Of a stretch of DNA of 64,000 nucleotides, positions 1 through 8,817 are shown in pieces. The position numbers and the translations under genes are program-made. The stretch covers positions 2,852,001-2,916,000 of the forward strand of contig NZ_CP058627.1 in assembly GCF_013403565.1 (NCBI RefSeq). Reading direction: 5' to 3'. Origin of the DNA: Chitinibacter bivalviorum (GTDB lineage: Bacteria; Pseudomonadota; Gammaproteobacteria; Burkholderiales; Chitinibacteraceae). Every line of letters begins with the position of its first letter. Position 1 is the first letter of the stretch. The notes below the pieces were generated by a model. It was not told where the DNA came from and made no database searches. It worked only from the letters and a program-made list of their open reading frames with translations.

Positions 1-173
1 AAAATCAAATCAGGAATAGGCTCGCGTTCAGCCAGCTCCAGCGCCAGCCTGCCATGAGTAGCGATCCGCAATTTATATTGATCTTTCAATAACGCATTGA
101 GTACCGCCAAATTGGCAGGCGTGTCATCCACCAACAATATGGTACGTCGATAGGATTGGTAAAATTCAACCAT
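1..173 (-). CDS. Response regulator, N-terminal part (cut by window edge)
   Basis: The first 58 residues of a receiver-domain protein are visible; the rest lies beyond the left edge. It starts [20 protein letters not shown], with the paired Asp residues of a receiver acidic pocket (LLVDD) followed by ANLAVLNALL, the usual helix 1. The phospho-acceptor Asp is outside the window. The ATG overlaps the last 8 bases of the upstream kinase gene, so the two are almost certainly translationally coupled, and this is the likely phosphorelay target of that kinase. The 'DDTPANL' style is common in regulators that carry GGDEF or HD-GYP output domains, but the output domain cannot be seen. Confidence 0.85.
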   Translation of the reverse strand, partial: MVEFYQSYRRTILLVDDTPANLAVLNALLKDQYKLRIATHGRLALELAEREPIPDLI

Positions 174-2388
174 GCGCCACTCCCAATACTTTGCCCCTTA
201 GTTCGGTCAGGTAGCGTTGCGCCAGTGCAAAATTGAAATCATCATGAATGGCATGCCCTAATCGATCTAATAATTTTTGATCCGGCCATTGCGCCAAGAG
301 CGCACGGAGCTGCTCAAATTCATCGACGGCATCCCCATCGCAATTTTGAATCAACTTCTCTAATGCCTTAAATAAGACTTCGACACTGGCAGTATCGACC
401 GCCAAAATTTGATTTGATTGATCTTCAGACGGATACACCCTAGCCACAGCCTGCAACATCTGCTGTATTGCTTGCTCAAACTCACCCTCGAGTTGACCAC
501 GCTGAGCAGGATGTTGGTGCAATTGTATTTCCAGCCTAGCCGCCACATCGGCCAATTTACTCATCCCTAAGGTACTGGCAACGCCTTTGATCGAATGCAC
601 TAAGCGGACTGCCGAGCGATGGTCGCTCAGTAGTAATTGCTGAAACTGCGCATAGCTCGCTTGATAATCGTGCAAAAATTGCCGAAACAGTGCTTCATAT
701 AATTGAGCATCCCCCATCAATCGCACCAAGACATCGTGCGTATCAACCCCGTCAATCTGAGGCACCAAGCTGTCATCAAACGACCCAAAGCGCTGATCTA
801 CCACTTCGGGCGCGGTAATTTTATCGCCGACCCATTTGGCAATCGTCGCGAACAAGACATCGGGTTGGATGGGTTTGGTAACGTAATCGTTCATGCCATT
901 ATCGAGGCAACGCTGACGTTCATCCGACATGGCATGCGCCGTCATGGCAATAATCGGTAGCTGTTGCAAGCGTGGCTCGCAGCGTATCAGCCGCGTCGTA
1001 TCATGCCCATCGAGCACCGGCATCTGCAAATCCATCAACACCAAATCGCAGGGCAAAGGTTCAATCGACAACCAACCTAATGCTTCGCCGCCATGCTGGG
1101 CCATAATCACGCTCGCACCAACGCCGCTGAGTAATTCGCTGGCCACCTGCTGATTGAGCGGATTATCTTCCACCAGCAAAATCCGTAAGCCATGCAAGAA
1201 TTGGCTATCCTGATTGGCCAGCACATGCGACTCGACTGGCGGCTCGTCAGATTTTTCCAGCACCAGCGTGAAATGAAAGGTACTGCCTATATCGGGCTGA
1301 CTCACGACCCAGATATCGCCGCCCATCAACTCCACCAAACGCTTAGAAATCGACAATCCCAAACCAGTGCCGCCAAATTGCCGCGTCGTCGAGCCATCCG
1401 CTTGAATAAAAGGTCTAAATAAGCGCAGTGATTGTTCTGGGCTAAGCCCAATCCCAGTGTCTTGTACCGTGGTATGCAGGCGAATTTGCTTGCCAATTTC
1501 CGCAACGCGTTCGATATAGACCTTAACTTCTCCTTGCTGCGTAAATTTGATTGCATTGCCGACCAGATTATTCAAAATCTGCCCTAAACGCAGCGGATCC
1601 CCCAGCAGCACCGACGGGCAATCTGCGGCGATCTCTACTTTAAATCGCAGGCCTTTTTCTTCGGCTTTGACCTGATGCAGCGCATACAGCTGCTCCATCA
1701 CCGAAGCCAGCCGAAAGCTCGTGGCTTCAATCTGCAGTTTGTCAGCCTCGATTTTCGAAAAATCGAGAATATCATTCAGGATATGCAGTAAAGATTCCGC
1801 TGCCGCGCTGGTTTTTTGCAAATAATCGCGCTGCTTTTGCGATAAATCGGTTTTCAAGGTCAGATGCGTCATGCCCAGAATGGCATTCATTGGCGTGCGG
1901 ATTTCATGACTCATATTGGCGAGAAAATCGCTTTTGAGCCGATTAGCCTGATCAGCAGCCTCTTTGGCCGCCAGCAATTGCGCTTCGACTTGTTTTTTCT
2001 CCTGCACCAAGCCGCGCAATAAATTACTTAATTGCTCGAGATTGGTTTGATCTTGCACCAGCACTTTGTGCCCCAAATCTTGCAGCAAGACATTGGCGGT
2101 ATCCCATAAGGAATCTAATACGCGCTGACGGGCGATTGCCTCAAGGCGTAAATCTTGATTTGCCTGGGTTAATTCGGTCGAGCTTAATTCCAGGCTACGC
2201 GAGCGTAATTCCAAATCACGCTCACCCTGCTCATAGGCTTCGCCCACGGCCAGCAAAAAACCTCGCACTTTATCAGGCGACAAAACACTGAAATCACCCG
2301 CTTCGATCGCAGACAAAGCCATCTCGCAGGCGGCTTCATCGCCCCAGGCAAAATGTCGTTTTAATTGCCGTAACAGCAGGCGATTCAT
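166..2388 (-). CDS. Soluble hybrid histidine kinase (HisKA-HATPase-REC-HPt)
   Basis: A 740-residue hybrid sensor kinase with no obvious membrane segment. Order of domains: an N-terminal region with coiled-coil character (about 50-155); a HisKA box [11 protein letters not shown] with phospho-acceptor His161; a HATPase domain with N-box [10 protein letters not shown] (about 273-282), G1 DTGIGL (310) and G2 GGTGLGLSI (339-347); a receiver domain (about 400-520) with LVEDN and the acceptor Asp453 in LMDLQMP plus the conserved Lys in VTKPI; and a C-terminal HPt domain with His598 in [11 protein letters not shown]. All four phosphotransfer sites are intact, so it can run a complete internal phosphorelay. 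It sits 2 bases after the FIST gene and overlaps the response regulator gene by 8 bases. With no membrane sensor of its own, it probably takes its input from the FIST protein (inference). Confidence 0.92.
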   Translation of the reverse strand: MNRLLLRQLKRHFAWGDEAACEMALSAIEAGDFSVLSPDKVRGFLLAVGEAYEQGERDLELRSRSLELSSTELTQANQDLRLEAIARQRVLDSLWDTANVLLQDLGHKVLVQDQTNLEQLSNLLRGLVQEKKQVEAQLLAAKEAADQANRLKSDFLANMSHEIRTPMNAILGMTHLTLKTDLSQKQRDYLQKTSAAAESLLHILNDILDFSKIEADKLQIEATSFRLASVMEQLYALHQVKAEEKGLRFKVEIAADCPSVLLGDPLRLGQILNNLVGNAIKFTQQGEVKVYIERVAEIGKQIRLHTTVQDTGIGLSPEQSLRLFRPFIQADGSTTRQFGGTGLGLSISKRLVELMGGDIWVVSQPDIGSTFHFTLVLEKSDEPPVESHVLANQDSQFLHGLRILLVEDNPLNQQVASELLSGVGASVIMAQHGGEALGWLSIEPLPCDLVLMDLQMPVLDGHDTTRLIRCEPRLQQLPIIAMTAHAMSDERQRCLDNGMNDYVTKPIQPDVLFATIAKWVGDKITAPEVVDQRFGSFDDSLVPQIDGVDTHDVLVRLMGDAQLYEALFRQFLHDYQASYAQFQQLLLSDHRSAVRLVHSIKGVASTLGMSKLADVAARLEIQLHQHPAQRGQLEGEFEQAIQQMLQAVARVYPSEDQSNQILAVDTASVEVLFKALEKLIQNCDGDAVDEFEQLRALLAQWPDQKLLDRLGHAIHDDFNFALAQRYLTELRGKVLGVAHG

Positions 2389-2390
2389 AA

Positions 2391-3530
2391 TTAGACTTCG
2401 CGCAAGATGCTGATGGTCATCGTTTGATTGTGTAATTTACATTCGGTCGATTTAACGAAGGGACTGATTTCACCGTAGGAATAAAAACCAGTAATGGTCG
2501 CTCCTTGCCCCAATACATCAGCGACCGCTTCGACTTCTTCATCGACGCGTCCACCCATGACCAATTTGCGCCCGACACAGCTCACCAAGATAGCCAATGC
2601 ATGGTCACAACGACTGAGCATGTCATGGGCCGCGTTGGCAGCCACTTCAGCACCTTCGATTAAGGCATCATTGCTGGCATGCATCAGGCGCAAATAGCCA
2701 TCAGGTAAAATATCGCCGGCCAAGATCAATGAACCAGCCGTTTCATCCACGCCCAATATCGTTCGCACCAAACCAATCGCCGAATGATCTTGCCCCAGCA
2801 TTTCAAATGGAAATAACAGACCCGATGCCGGTAATTGCGCGGCATAATCGCCTAAATAGCGTTTATATATATCCAACGCTGACTCGCCATCCAGTTCATA
2901 CAGCACATTGCCTGCACTGCGCGTCACTTTGCGTGCGGGGCCAAATGGCTTCCAACCGCCAAATGAGCCGTGTCCTACCAAGATGCCTTTTGGTAGCCCC
3001 AGAGCCACAATCGTGTGTTGGCTGACGCCGTCATTATTGAGCACGCAGGTTTTTTTAAACTCACCCCCATCCCCCGCCAAACCACCAATAATGGGTAAAT
3101 CAGGGGTCAGGTGCCGAGCTAGCCCTTCAATCAAAGCACTGCCATTGATATTGACGCCTTGCCCTAGCAACAATACGGCAGATAATTCCAAATCGGCTAA
3201 TTGGCTGGCCAAACGCTCACCCGCTGCGGCGCTGTCTTCCATTTCGAGTAATTGCGTGCTGGCCAAATAGGGTTGACCGACGTTCCAGCTCACCGTAGTG
3301 ATAACCGCAGTATCATCATCGACGCCATGAGCGCTGATCTCGCCCGCCGTCGAACAACCAGCTAATACCGCGGCGGGAAATGCTTGCCGCAATTGCGCAT
3401 AAAAAACCGGATTTTCGAGTAGTGCGATGCTGGCAAAGACCAAAACCCAATCGGGGTTAGGATTGGCAAAACGATTCAGTGCCGCGTGTAGATCATTGAT
3501 AGTTCGGATGTGTTGTTGTTCGATCTGCAT
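2391..3530 (-). CDS. FIST domain sensory protein
   Basis: A 379-residue protein of the FIST family (F-box and intracellular signal transduction), with an N-terminal FIST half (about 25-210, including the AGCSTAGEI motif typical of the family) and a FIST-C half (about 220-365, with the YGEISPF motif near the end). FIST proteins are thought to bind small ligands, possibly amino acids, and to feed signalling proteins. No membrane segment or signal peptide is visible, so it should be cytoplasmic. The start is supported by a GGAGT ribosome site 7 bases upstream. It is the first gene of a three-gene minus-strand operon with the hybrid kinase and response regulator, which suggests that it is the sensory input of that relay. 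Confidence 0.9.
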   Translation of the reverse strand: MQIEQQHIRTINDLHAALNRFANPNPDWVLVFASIALLENPVFYAQLRQAFPAAVLAGCSTAGEISAHGVDDDTAVITTVSWNVGQPYLASTQLLEMEDSAAAGERLASQLADLELSAVLLLGQGVNINGSALIEGLARHLTPDLPIIGGLAGDGGEFKKTCVLNNDGVSQHTIVALGLPKGILVGHGSFGGWKPFGPARKVTRSAGNVLYELDGESALDIYKRYLGDYAAQLPASGLLFPFEMLGQDHSAIGLVRTILGVDETAGSLILAGDILPDGYLRLMHASNDALIEGAEVAANAAHDMLSRCDHALAILVSCVGRKLVMGGRVDEEVEAVADVLGQGATITGFYSYGEISPFVKSTECKLHNQTMTISILREV

Positions 3531-3745
3531 GAAAATACTCCATCAGCTGATGCTTTAGTCTAGTCAAGCAAATCACAGTTTTCATCTTAAAGAATACAAG
3601 CCTGAATTTCGATTTATACCCCCATACACCCACTCAAATGATGGGCTACAAAATTCAGTCTTTATTCAGCCAAATTCAATCACAATGGGCATACCATCAG
3701 CACCAGCGTCCTGTATTTAAAACTAAATATTGCGTAGGTATATAT

Positions 3746-4120
3746 ATGAAAATCAATTTATATTTGGCATTGATCGCTATACCCCAAGCAGTTATCTCAT
3801 TCGTGCTATTAGCAATGCTGGCTTTGACTAGCGCAAGCAGTCAGGCCGATACCAATATGCGCTGTGGCAACAAAATAATTGGCATCAATAGCAGCCAAAG
3901 TACGGTGCGCGCGCGCTGCGGCGAGCCAGCTGAAATGAACCAATACAGCGAGCCGGTGAAATACCGTAACCATCGCGGACTGTGGGTCGCTGATCCGAAT
4001 CAGCCTACTAAAACTGTCACAGAGTGGGTTTACAATTTTGGCCCTGACAAACTCATGATGCGCGTTAAATTCGTCAATGGCAGCCTCGTTGATGTTCAAA
4101 CTTTGGGTTACGGTGATTAG
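3746..4120 (+). CDS. DUF2845 family secreted protein
   Basis: A 124-residue protein starting at the internal ATG at 3746, because a typical signal peptide follows (MKINLYLALIAIPQAVISF onward, ending near ASSQA) and AGGT lies upstream; the frame is open further back but that extension looks non-coding. The mature part begins MRCGNKIIGINSSQSTVRARCGEPAE-like and ends with a WVYNFGP motif, MMRVKFVNG and a TLGYGD tail. This is the pattern I associate with DUF2845, small periplasmic proteins of unknown function. Two Cys residues (in MRCG and ARCG) could form a disulfide. It stands alone between the FIST operon, which is divergent, and a diguanylate cyclase gene. Confidence 0.75.
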   Translation: MKINLYLALIAIPQAVISFVLLAMLALTSASSQADTNMRCGNKIIGINSSQSTVRARCGEPAEMNQYSEPVKYRNHRGLWVADPNQPTKTVTEWVYNFGPDKLMMRVKFVNGSLVDVQTLGYGD

Positions 4121-4316
4121 TTTGAATGCATTGATCCAATGCGAACCCAAGCATGAGTCACATGCTGCAACGCAGCAATAAGTCCTTGATCTGTCGTCAT
4201 TTTGAACTAATACGCCGTCAAAATTGACGCTAGCAAGACTTCATGAAAAACTAGCAATAACATCCCTTCACGCTAATTCGACGTGAAGCAATCCACTATT
4301 CCTCGGCCCAGCTTTC

Positions 4317-5330
4317 ATGATCTCTACCGATCTGTTGCAAGCATTGTTTGAGATTTCCCCTTCTGGCATCGCCATTGCAGATGAGCAGGGCCGCTATCTG
4401 CAAGTGAATGATTCTTATTGCCGCCTGTTTGGCTATACGCGCGCAGAATTAATCGGCCAAACTTTTGGCCTGATTTTAAGCGATACCGAAAAAGTGCTTG
4501 AACCGATGATCTTGAATTTGGCACTCAGCCAAGATCAAGGCGCCCCAACTGAATGGAAAGTCAGGCACAAAGATGGCCGCACCCTGTTTGTGCACTCCGC
4601 GTTTCAAACCTTTATCAATGCCGATGGTAGCGCGCAAATTCTAACCATCCTGAGCGATGTGACCGCCTTGGTTTGCACGCTCAATGCCGTGCAAGATCAC
4701 GAAGCGCAGCTGATTAAAACCAATGAATCGCTCGAACAAATGGTTTTCCGCCGCACTCTGCAATTGGAGCAAGCCAATGAAGAGCTAGCCCGCCTTGCGA
4801 CACAAGATTCGCTAACTGGCATCTTAAATCGACGCGCCTTTGAATACGAAAGCAACAAAGCCATATACAGCGCAGATCGCCATCATCGACCGATCTCTTT
4901 CCTGTTTTTGGATATCGACCACTTTAAAGCCATCAACGATAACTATGGTCATGCCGTCGGTGACCATGTATTGCAAACCTTGGCCAGCACCATCCAAGCC
5001 TCGCTACGCACTTCCGATTTGCTCGCGCGCTGGGGTGGCGAAGAATTTGTTATTTGCCTACCCGATACGCTCTTATCTGATGCGATCGTGGTGGGTGAAA
5101 AAATTCTCGCCGCGTGTCGCCGACTCAAGATCAAACATCAGCAAACGAGTATCGCCATCACCATCAGTGGCGGCTTGGTCGAGCGCGAATTCAATTGCGC
5201 ACTGCAAGAAACGCTACAACAAGCGGATGTTTTACTCTATCAAGCCAAAAAAGCCGGTCGAGATTGTCTACTGTGGCCAACCGACAAACAACTTAATTCA
5301 GCACTGATATTTAGCGAAACTACCGCATAA
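4317..5330 (+). CDS. Diguanylate cyclase (PAS-GGDEF)
   Basis: A 337-residue protein that should make cyclic di-GMP from two GTP. An N-terminal PAS domain (about 5-118; FEISPSGIAIADEQG, then NDSYCRLFGYTRAELIG) is followed by a short coiled coil (about 128-160) and a GGDEF domain (about 161-325). The active-site motif is GGEEF at 240-244, and an RxxD inhibitory site (RTSD, 231-234) lies exactly five residues before it, so product feedback inhibition is expected. There is no membrane segment, so a cytoplasmic cue is likely sensed by PAS. No good ribosome site is visible before the ATG. A strong bidirectional terminator follows immediately. Confidence 0.93.
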   Translation: MISTDLLQALFEISPSGIAIADEQGRYLQVNDSYCRLFGYTRAELIGQTFGLILSDTEKVLEPMILNLALSQDQGAPTEWKVRHKDGRTLFVHSAFQTFINADGSAQILTILSDVTALVCTLNAVQDHEAQLIKTNESLEQMVFRRTLQLEQANEELARLATQDSLTGILNRRAFEYESNKAIYSADRHHRPISFLFLDIDHFKAINDNYGHAVGDHVLQTLASTIQASLRTSDLLARWGGEEFVICLPDTLLSDAIVVGEKILAACRRLKIKHQQTSIAITISGGLVEREFNCALQETLQQADVLLYQAKKAGRDCLLWPTDKQLNSALIFSETTA

Positions 5331-5357
5331 AAAAAGCCGCTTTTCAGCGGCTTTTTT
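5331..5357. terminator. Bidirectional intrinsic terminator
   Basis: A perfect 10-bp stem AAAAAGCCGC / GCGGCTTTTT with a six-base loop lies between the convergent diguanylate cyclase and DUF1993 genes. It carries an A-tract on one side and a T-tract on the other, so it can stop transcription in both directions. Confidence 0.9.
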
Positions 5358-5380
5358 GCTTTTAGTGCTTTGACTGCTCA

Positions 5381-5878
5381 TTAAATCGCACCCAAATAAT
5401 CGGCTTTGCCAACTTCAACCCCATTGCTGCGCAAGATGGCGTAGGCGGTGGTGAGGTGGAAATACAAATTGGGCGCAACAAAATTAAGCAAATACACTTC
5501 AGCGCTCATCGGGTTGGGCAAGAACGACAGCTTGATCGTTTTGCTGCCCGCATCGGCAAATGCCGCTTCTGGAATTGCCTCAATAAACGCCAAAGTTTCA
5601 TCAATACGCGTTTTGAGTTCGGCAAAGGTTTTTTCATTGTCATCGTGTTTGGGCGCTTCGGTGCCCGACAGGCGCGCGACGGCAAATTTCGCGGTGTCAC
5701 AGACGATCTGGATTTGCTTCACAAACGGCAGCATATCGGGCGCTAGGCGCAAGCCGAGCATCGTTTCATCGCTGACCTTTTTGTTCAAGGCAAATTCAAC
5801 GCCTTTATCGAGCAGATGAGAAAGCTGTGTCAAAGCGCGGGTATAAACCGGTACAGATAATTGGTAGTAGCTGAACAT
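5381..5878 (-). CDS. DUF1993 family protein
   Basis: A 165-residue protein. I start it at 5878 (MFSYYQLSVPVYTRAL) because a GGAGA ribosome site lies 7 bases upstream and DUF1993 proteins start with this kind of sequence; the frame extends 17 codons further but without support. DUF1993 proteins are predicted helical bundles related in outline to the DinB-like fold, of unknown function. Recognisable features are the SVPVYTRALTQLSHLLDKG opening, a middle PDMLPFVKQIQ and the late NFVAPNLYFHLTTAYAILR with YLGAI at the end. The gene is convergent with the diguanylate cyclase and 68 bases downstream of the phosphotransferase-like gene, possibly in the same transcript. Confidence 0.8.
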   Translation of the reverse strand: MFSYYQLSVPVYTRALTQLSHLLDKGVEFALNKKVSDETMLGLRLAPDMLPFVKQIQIVCDTAKFAVARLSGTEAPKHDDNEKTFAELKTRIDETLAFIEAIPEAAFADAGSKTIKLSFLPNPMSAEVYLLNFVAPNLYFHLTTAYAILRSNGVEVGKADYLGAI

Positions 5879-5946
5879 CAGGGTGTCTCCAGTTAATTTT
5901 CCAGCAAACTCATTCATCGCAATGAGCATCTCATCAGCATTGGCGC

Positions 5947-6525
5947 TTAGCCCAACATATTCAAGTGCTCTAAGCTATCGATTGCGCCATGCCAGATACG
6001 GTCACGATGTATCTCATCAAAGACCATATCAGCAATAGTCTCTGGCGATATACCCGTAGTATCAATTTCGAAATCGTACGTTAATTCTTGATGAACGCGC
6101 TCAAATTCCCACGCCGCCATCCCGATCGCGCGATCACCGCGCGCTTGTTCACGCCGATTTAATTCATCCAAATCGCAATGCACGCCGATTAGCGCAATGC
6201 GATAGCCTGCTAATTCCGTGAGCAATTCCCGCTTCTCAGCCCGCTCGCACCAGGCATTATCCAAAATCAAATGGCAACCGGCCTGCAGCAGACCCGGCAA
6301 AGCATAGTGATAGGCGCGCACCAGTTGGCCAAAATCATGGCCACGCCGCTGGATCGGCTCACCGCGTTGCATCGCCGCCAAGTCACTGCCTGGCAAGGCG
6401 TACAGCACGGCATCAATGCTGAAATTGAGATATTGCTGCGGCAGCTTTTCCTGCAAAGCTTTGGCCAAGCTGGTTTTGCCCGAGCTGCTACAGCCATTCA
6501 AAATAATGATTTGAGGGAGTTCCAT
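5947..6525 (-). CDS. Chloramphenicol phosphotransferase-like P-loop kinase
   Basis: A 192-residue P-loop protein resembling the CPT family. Walker A is GCSSSGKT (11-18); a DNAWCERAEKRELL segment and GVHCDLDELNRREQARGDRAIG follow, the latter an LID/arginine-rich region typical of CPT-like kinases. Streptomyces CPT phosphorylates chloramphenicol, but most relatives in other bacteria have unknown substrates, so antibiotic resistance should not be assumed. The ATG is preceded by no strong ribosome site. Upstream (on the minus strand) lie two terminator-like hairpins, so the gene probably has its own promoter in the spacer at 6526-6740. Confidence 0.8.
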   Translation of the reverse strand: MELPQIIILNGCSSSGKTSLAKALQEKLPQQYLNFSIDAVLYALPGSDLAAMQRGEPIQRRGHDFGQLVRAYHYALPGLLQAGCHLILDNAWCERAEKRELLTELAGYRIALIGVHCDLDELNRREQARGDRAIGMAAWEFERVHQELTYDFEIDTTGISPETIADMVFDEIHRDRIWHGAIDSLEHLNMLG

Positions 6526-6550
6526 AATTCACATCGGATGATTGGATGTT

Positions 6551-6740
6551 AAAAAACCCGAGGTGTTATGCTTCGGGAATGTTCAGCTTGATGACATGCC
6601 CCACTCGCGAAGCGAGGCACCCCTCAAGGAGGGGTCGGGAGGGGTGGGAATAGCACATCAAGGCTGCGCTCCAACACCTAATTTCTTAGGCTCGGCTTTG
6701 CCGAGACTTGGAAAACGTAATCTCTTAGCTTGTCAGCAGC
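6551..6740. repeat. Hairpin-rich intergenic spacer
   Basis: No gene is seen here. Within about 155 bases there are four inverted repeats: an imperfect terminator-like stem at 6556-6578 (minus-strand T-tract at 6551-6556), CTCGC-GAA-GCGAG at 6604-6616, ACCCCTC-AAG-GAGGGGT at 6619-6635, and CTCGGC-TTT-GCCGAG at 6691-6705. A GC-rich GGGGTCGGGAGGGGTGGG run at 6631-6648 follows the second small hairpin. The first stem resembles the thiD terminator at 6744-6772 in sequence. It could be a REP-like palindromic element, a small RNA or stacked terminators. Confidence 0.5.
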
Positions 6741-6743
6741 CTG

Positions 6744-6772
6744 AAAAATCCCGAGGTTTTACACTCGGGATT
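6744..6772 (-). terminator. Intrinsic terminator of thiD
   Basis: A perfect 9-bp stem AATCCCGAG / CTCGGGATT with an 8-base loop, followed on the minus strand by TTTTT, lies 7 bases after the thiD stop codon. Confidence 0.85.
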
Positions 6773-6779
6773 GCTAGAT

Positions 6780-7649
6780 TTACTGTACCGATTTGGGCTC
6801 GTCGCCGTCGATCTCGATCTCACTGACCGGCACTTCTTCGGCGGGCGGTCGCGCCCAGAACATGCGATCGGGAATCATCTGCCCCATGCCAGGGCGATAG
6901 GCATTGCTAATGGCTTGGAAGGTATATTCCTGCGCTTCCTGCATCGCGGTGGCAATGTCAGCGCCGTTGGCCAAAGCCCCCGCCATCGCCGAGGCCAATG
7001 TGGCACCCGCACCGTGGAAACTGCCCGGCAGGCGCTCCCATTTATCCGAACGCACGCGACCCATCGCGCTGTACAAGGTATTGACGACTTTCGGTGTTTT
7101 TTCGTGCGTACCGGCGATCAATACATACTCGCAACCACATTGCAGCATGCGCTGCGCGGCGGCATCGAGCGGCAAATCTTCTTGCTCGTCTGGATCATCC
7201 GTACCCAATTTTCGCGCATCATCGCTATTACATGTGACTAGAAAACTATGCGGCAACAACAGCTCGCGCATGGCGCTATATAAATCTTCATCCGATAATT
7301 CCTCGCCGCGGCCCATGCTAAACACGGGCTCCAGAATCAGCGGAATATCGGGGTAATCGGATGCAATCTCGGCGATCACCGCCAGATTTTCCACGCTGCC
7401 GACCATGCCGACTTTGATCGCATCGATTTTGATGTCTTCTAAGATAAAACGTGCTTGTTCATCGACAAACTCGCTATCAACCGCCTGAAAACTCTGTACG
7501 CCAGCGGTGTCTTGCACCGTCATCGCCGTGACGATCGGCAAGGCATGGCAACCCAATGAGGCCAAAGTCAGAATATCGGCCATTAAGCCTGCGCCGCCCG
7601 ATGGGTCGTTCGCGGCAAAAACCAGTACTGTGGGCGGGGTTGGAGTCAT
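6780..7649 (-). CDS. thiD: Hydroxymethylpyrimidine/phosphomethylpyrimidine kinase (ThiD), Cys-less active site
   Basis: A PfkB/ribokinase-fold kinase of thiamine synthesis that normally phosphorylates HMP and HMP-P. Recognisable: FAANDPSGGAGLMADI at the N-terminus, DAIKVGMVGS, LEPVFSMGRG and the C-terminal YRPGMGQMIPDRMFWARPP tail typical of betaproteobacterial ThiD. I start at ATG 7649 (289 residues); a TTG at 7667 would add six residues, with no clear ribosome site for either. Odd: the catalytic motif GxGC is GAGA (Ala216, codon at 7002-7004), so the usual active-site Cys is missing, and GGAGL-M replaces the usual Q. It may have reduced or different activity. It is divergent from rubredoxin across 70 bases, with no TPP riboswitch visible. 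Confidence 0.85.
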   Translation of the reverse strand: MTPTPPTVLVFAANDPSGGAGLMADILTLASLGCHALPIVTAMTVQDTAGVQSFQAVDSEFVDEQARFILEDIKIDAIKVGMVGSVENLAVIAEIASDYPDIPLILEPVFSMGRGEELSDEDLYSAMRELLLPHSFLVTCNSDDARKLGTDDPDEQEDLPLDAAAQRMLQCGCEYVLIAGTHEKTPKVVNTLYSAMGRVRSDKWERLPGSFHGAGATLASAMAGALANGADIATAMQEAQEYTFQAISNAYRPGMGQMIPDRMFWARPPAEEVPVSEIEIDGDEPKSVQ

Positions 7650-7719
7650 AGGTGGCGTCAATTTCAAGAATGATTCAGGTAGAATCTGAATTCTAAACTA
7701 CTCTGCCCCGGTAAAGCTG

Positions 7720-7884
7720 ATGAAAAAGTATATGTGCTTGATTTGTGCGTTTATTTACGACGAAGCGGCAGGTCGCCCGGAAGATAACATTCCACCCGGC
7801 ACCAAATGGGAAGATGTGCCCACCAACTGGACCTGTCCCGATTGCGGCGCGCGTAAAGACGATTTTGAAATGGTGCAAATCTAA
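7720..7884 (+). CDS. Rubredoxin
   Basis: A 54-residue one-electron carrier with a single Fe(Cys)4 site. The ligands are Cys6 and Cys9 (CLIC) and Cys39 and Cys42 (CPDC), with the family signature IYDEAAG and the [19 protein letters not shown] segment. Many rubredoxins begin MKKY, as here. It is divergent from thiD and only 13 bases upstream of the M48 lipoprotein gene, so both may be on one transcript. The pairing of rubredoxin with thiD and nearby hemL is common in betaproteobacteria. Its redox partner is not in the window. Confidence 0.95.
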   Translation: MKKYMCLICAFIYDEAAGRPEDNIPPGTKWEDVPTNWTCPDCGARKDDFEMVQI

Positions 7885-7897
7885 CAAGTCGACTCCC

Positions 7898-8746
7898 ATG
7901 AAAAAAACACTTCTTCTTGCAAGCATGGCGCTGGCTTTACTCACCGCTTGCCAACAAGTGAACACCACCCAAGGCGGCGCAGTGGGTGCCAATCGCAAGC
8001 AAAGTATGAGTACGCTATTGTCGGCGAAAGACGTCGATCAAATGGCCGCTGCTGCCTACACCGATTCGCTCAAGCAAGCGCGGCAGAAAAATGCGCTCTT
8101 GCCCGCCAATGATCCCGTCGCCATTCGAGTGAAAAATATTGCGGCGCGCATCATTCCGCAAACAGCGGTGTTTCGCCCTGATGCGGCAAATTGGAAATGG
8201 GAAGTCAACGTCGAGAAAAGCCCCGAGCTCAATGCCTATTGCATGGCCGGCGGTAAAATCATGTTTTACACAGGCATTATTGATCAGCTCAAACTCACCG
8301 ATGATGAAATCGCCCAGATTATGGGCCATGAAATCAGCCATGCGCTGCGTGAACACAGTCGCGAACGCCTGAGCGAGCAATACAATAAACAGCTGGGCTT
8401 GCAAGGTATCTCGATTGCCGCATCGATTCTGGGCGGTGGCAAATACGATGGCCTCACCAATGCAGCACTGGGTGTAGGCAGTCAGGCCTATGACGTGGCT
8501 TTGGCGCTGCCCAATAGCCGCACACATGAATCGGAAGCCGATATGATGGGGCTGGAATTGGCGGCTCGCGCGGGTTACAACCCCAATGCAGCAGTCACCC
8601 TATGGCAAAAGATGGCTGCCGCTAGCAAGGGTGCGCCACCGCAATTTTTGTCGACTCACCCATCCAATCAAACGCGCATCGCCGAGCTACAGGCTAAGAT
8701 CCCAGCCGTGATGCCACTGTACGAAGCGGCGCGTAAAAATAAATAG
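7898..8746 (+). CDS. M48 family metalloprotease, lipoprotein
   Basis: A 282-residue Zn protease anchored as a lipoprotein. The start is ATG 7898, which gives a clean lipoprotein signal peptide MKKTLLLASMALALLTAC with lipid-modified Cys18; the frame runs upstream through the rubredoxin gene and should be ignored there. The HExxH zinc motif is HEISH (His144, Glu145, His148), and the third ligand is in the downstream ESEADMMGL segment. This is the layout of the LoiP/YcaL/BepA-like group, which helps outer membrane quality control. Residue Q19 after Cys suggests outer membrane sorting. The C-terminus has FLSTHPSNQTRI, typical for these proteases. It follows rubredoxin by 13 bases. Confidence 0.93.
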   Translation: MKKTLLLASMALALLTACQQVNTTQGGAVGANRKQSMSTLLSAKDVDQMAAAAYTDSLKQARQKNALLPANDPVAIRVKNIAARIIPQTAVFRPDAANWKWEVNVEKSPELNAYCMAGGKIMFYTGIIDQLKLTDDEIAQIMGHEISHALREHSRERLSEQYNKQLGLQGISIAASILGGGKYDGLTNAALGVGSQAYDVALALPNSRTHESEADMMGLELAARAGYNPNAAVTLWQKMAAASKGAPPQFLSTHPSNQTRIAELQAKIPAVMPLYEAARKNK

Positions 8747-8817
8747 TCTGCTTTAAGACAACGGACGCCTCGGCAGTTTCGCCGACAATCCGAGCTTCAA
8801 TCACTTGGAGTCGCTGC

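Noticed and set aside
5947-6525. Reading the CPT-like kinase as an antibiotic-resistance gene
   Set aside because: Most relatives of chloramphenicol phosphotransferase have unknown substrates; nothing nearby points to resistance.
7650-7719. A possible TPP riboswitch before thiD
   Set aside because: The divergent gap is only 70 bases, too short for the element, and the THI-box text is not found.
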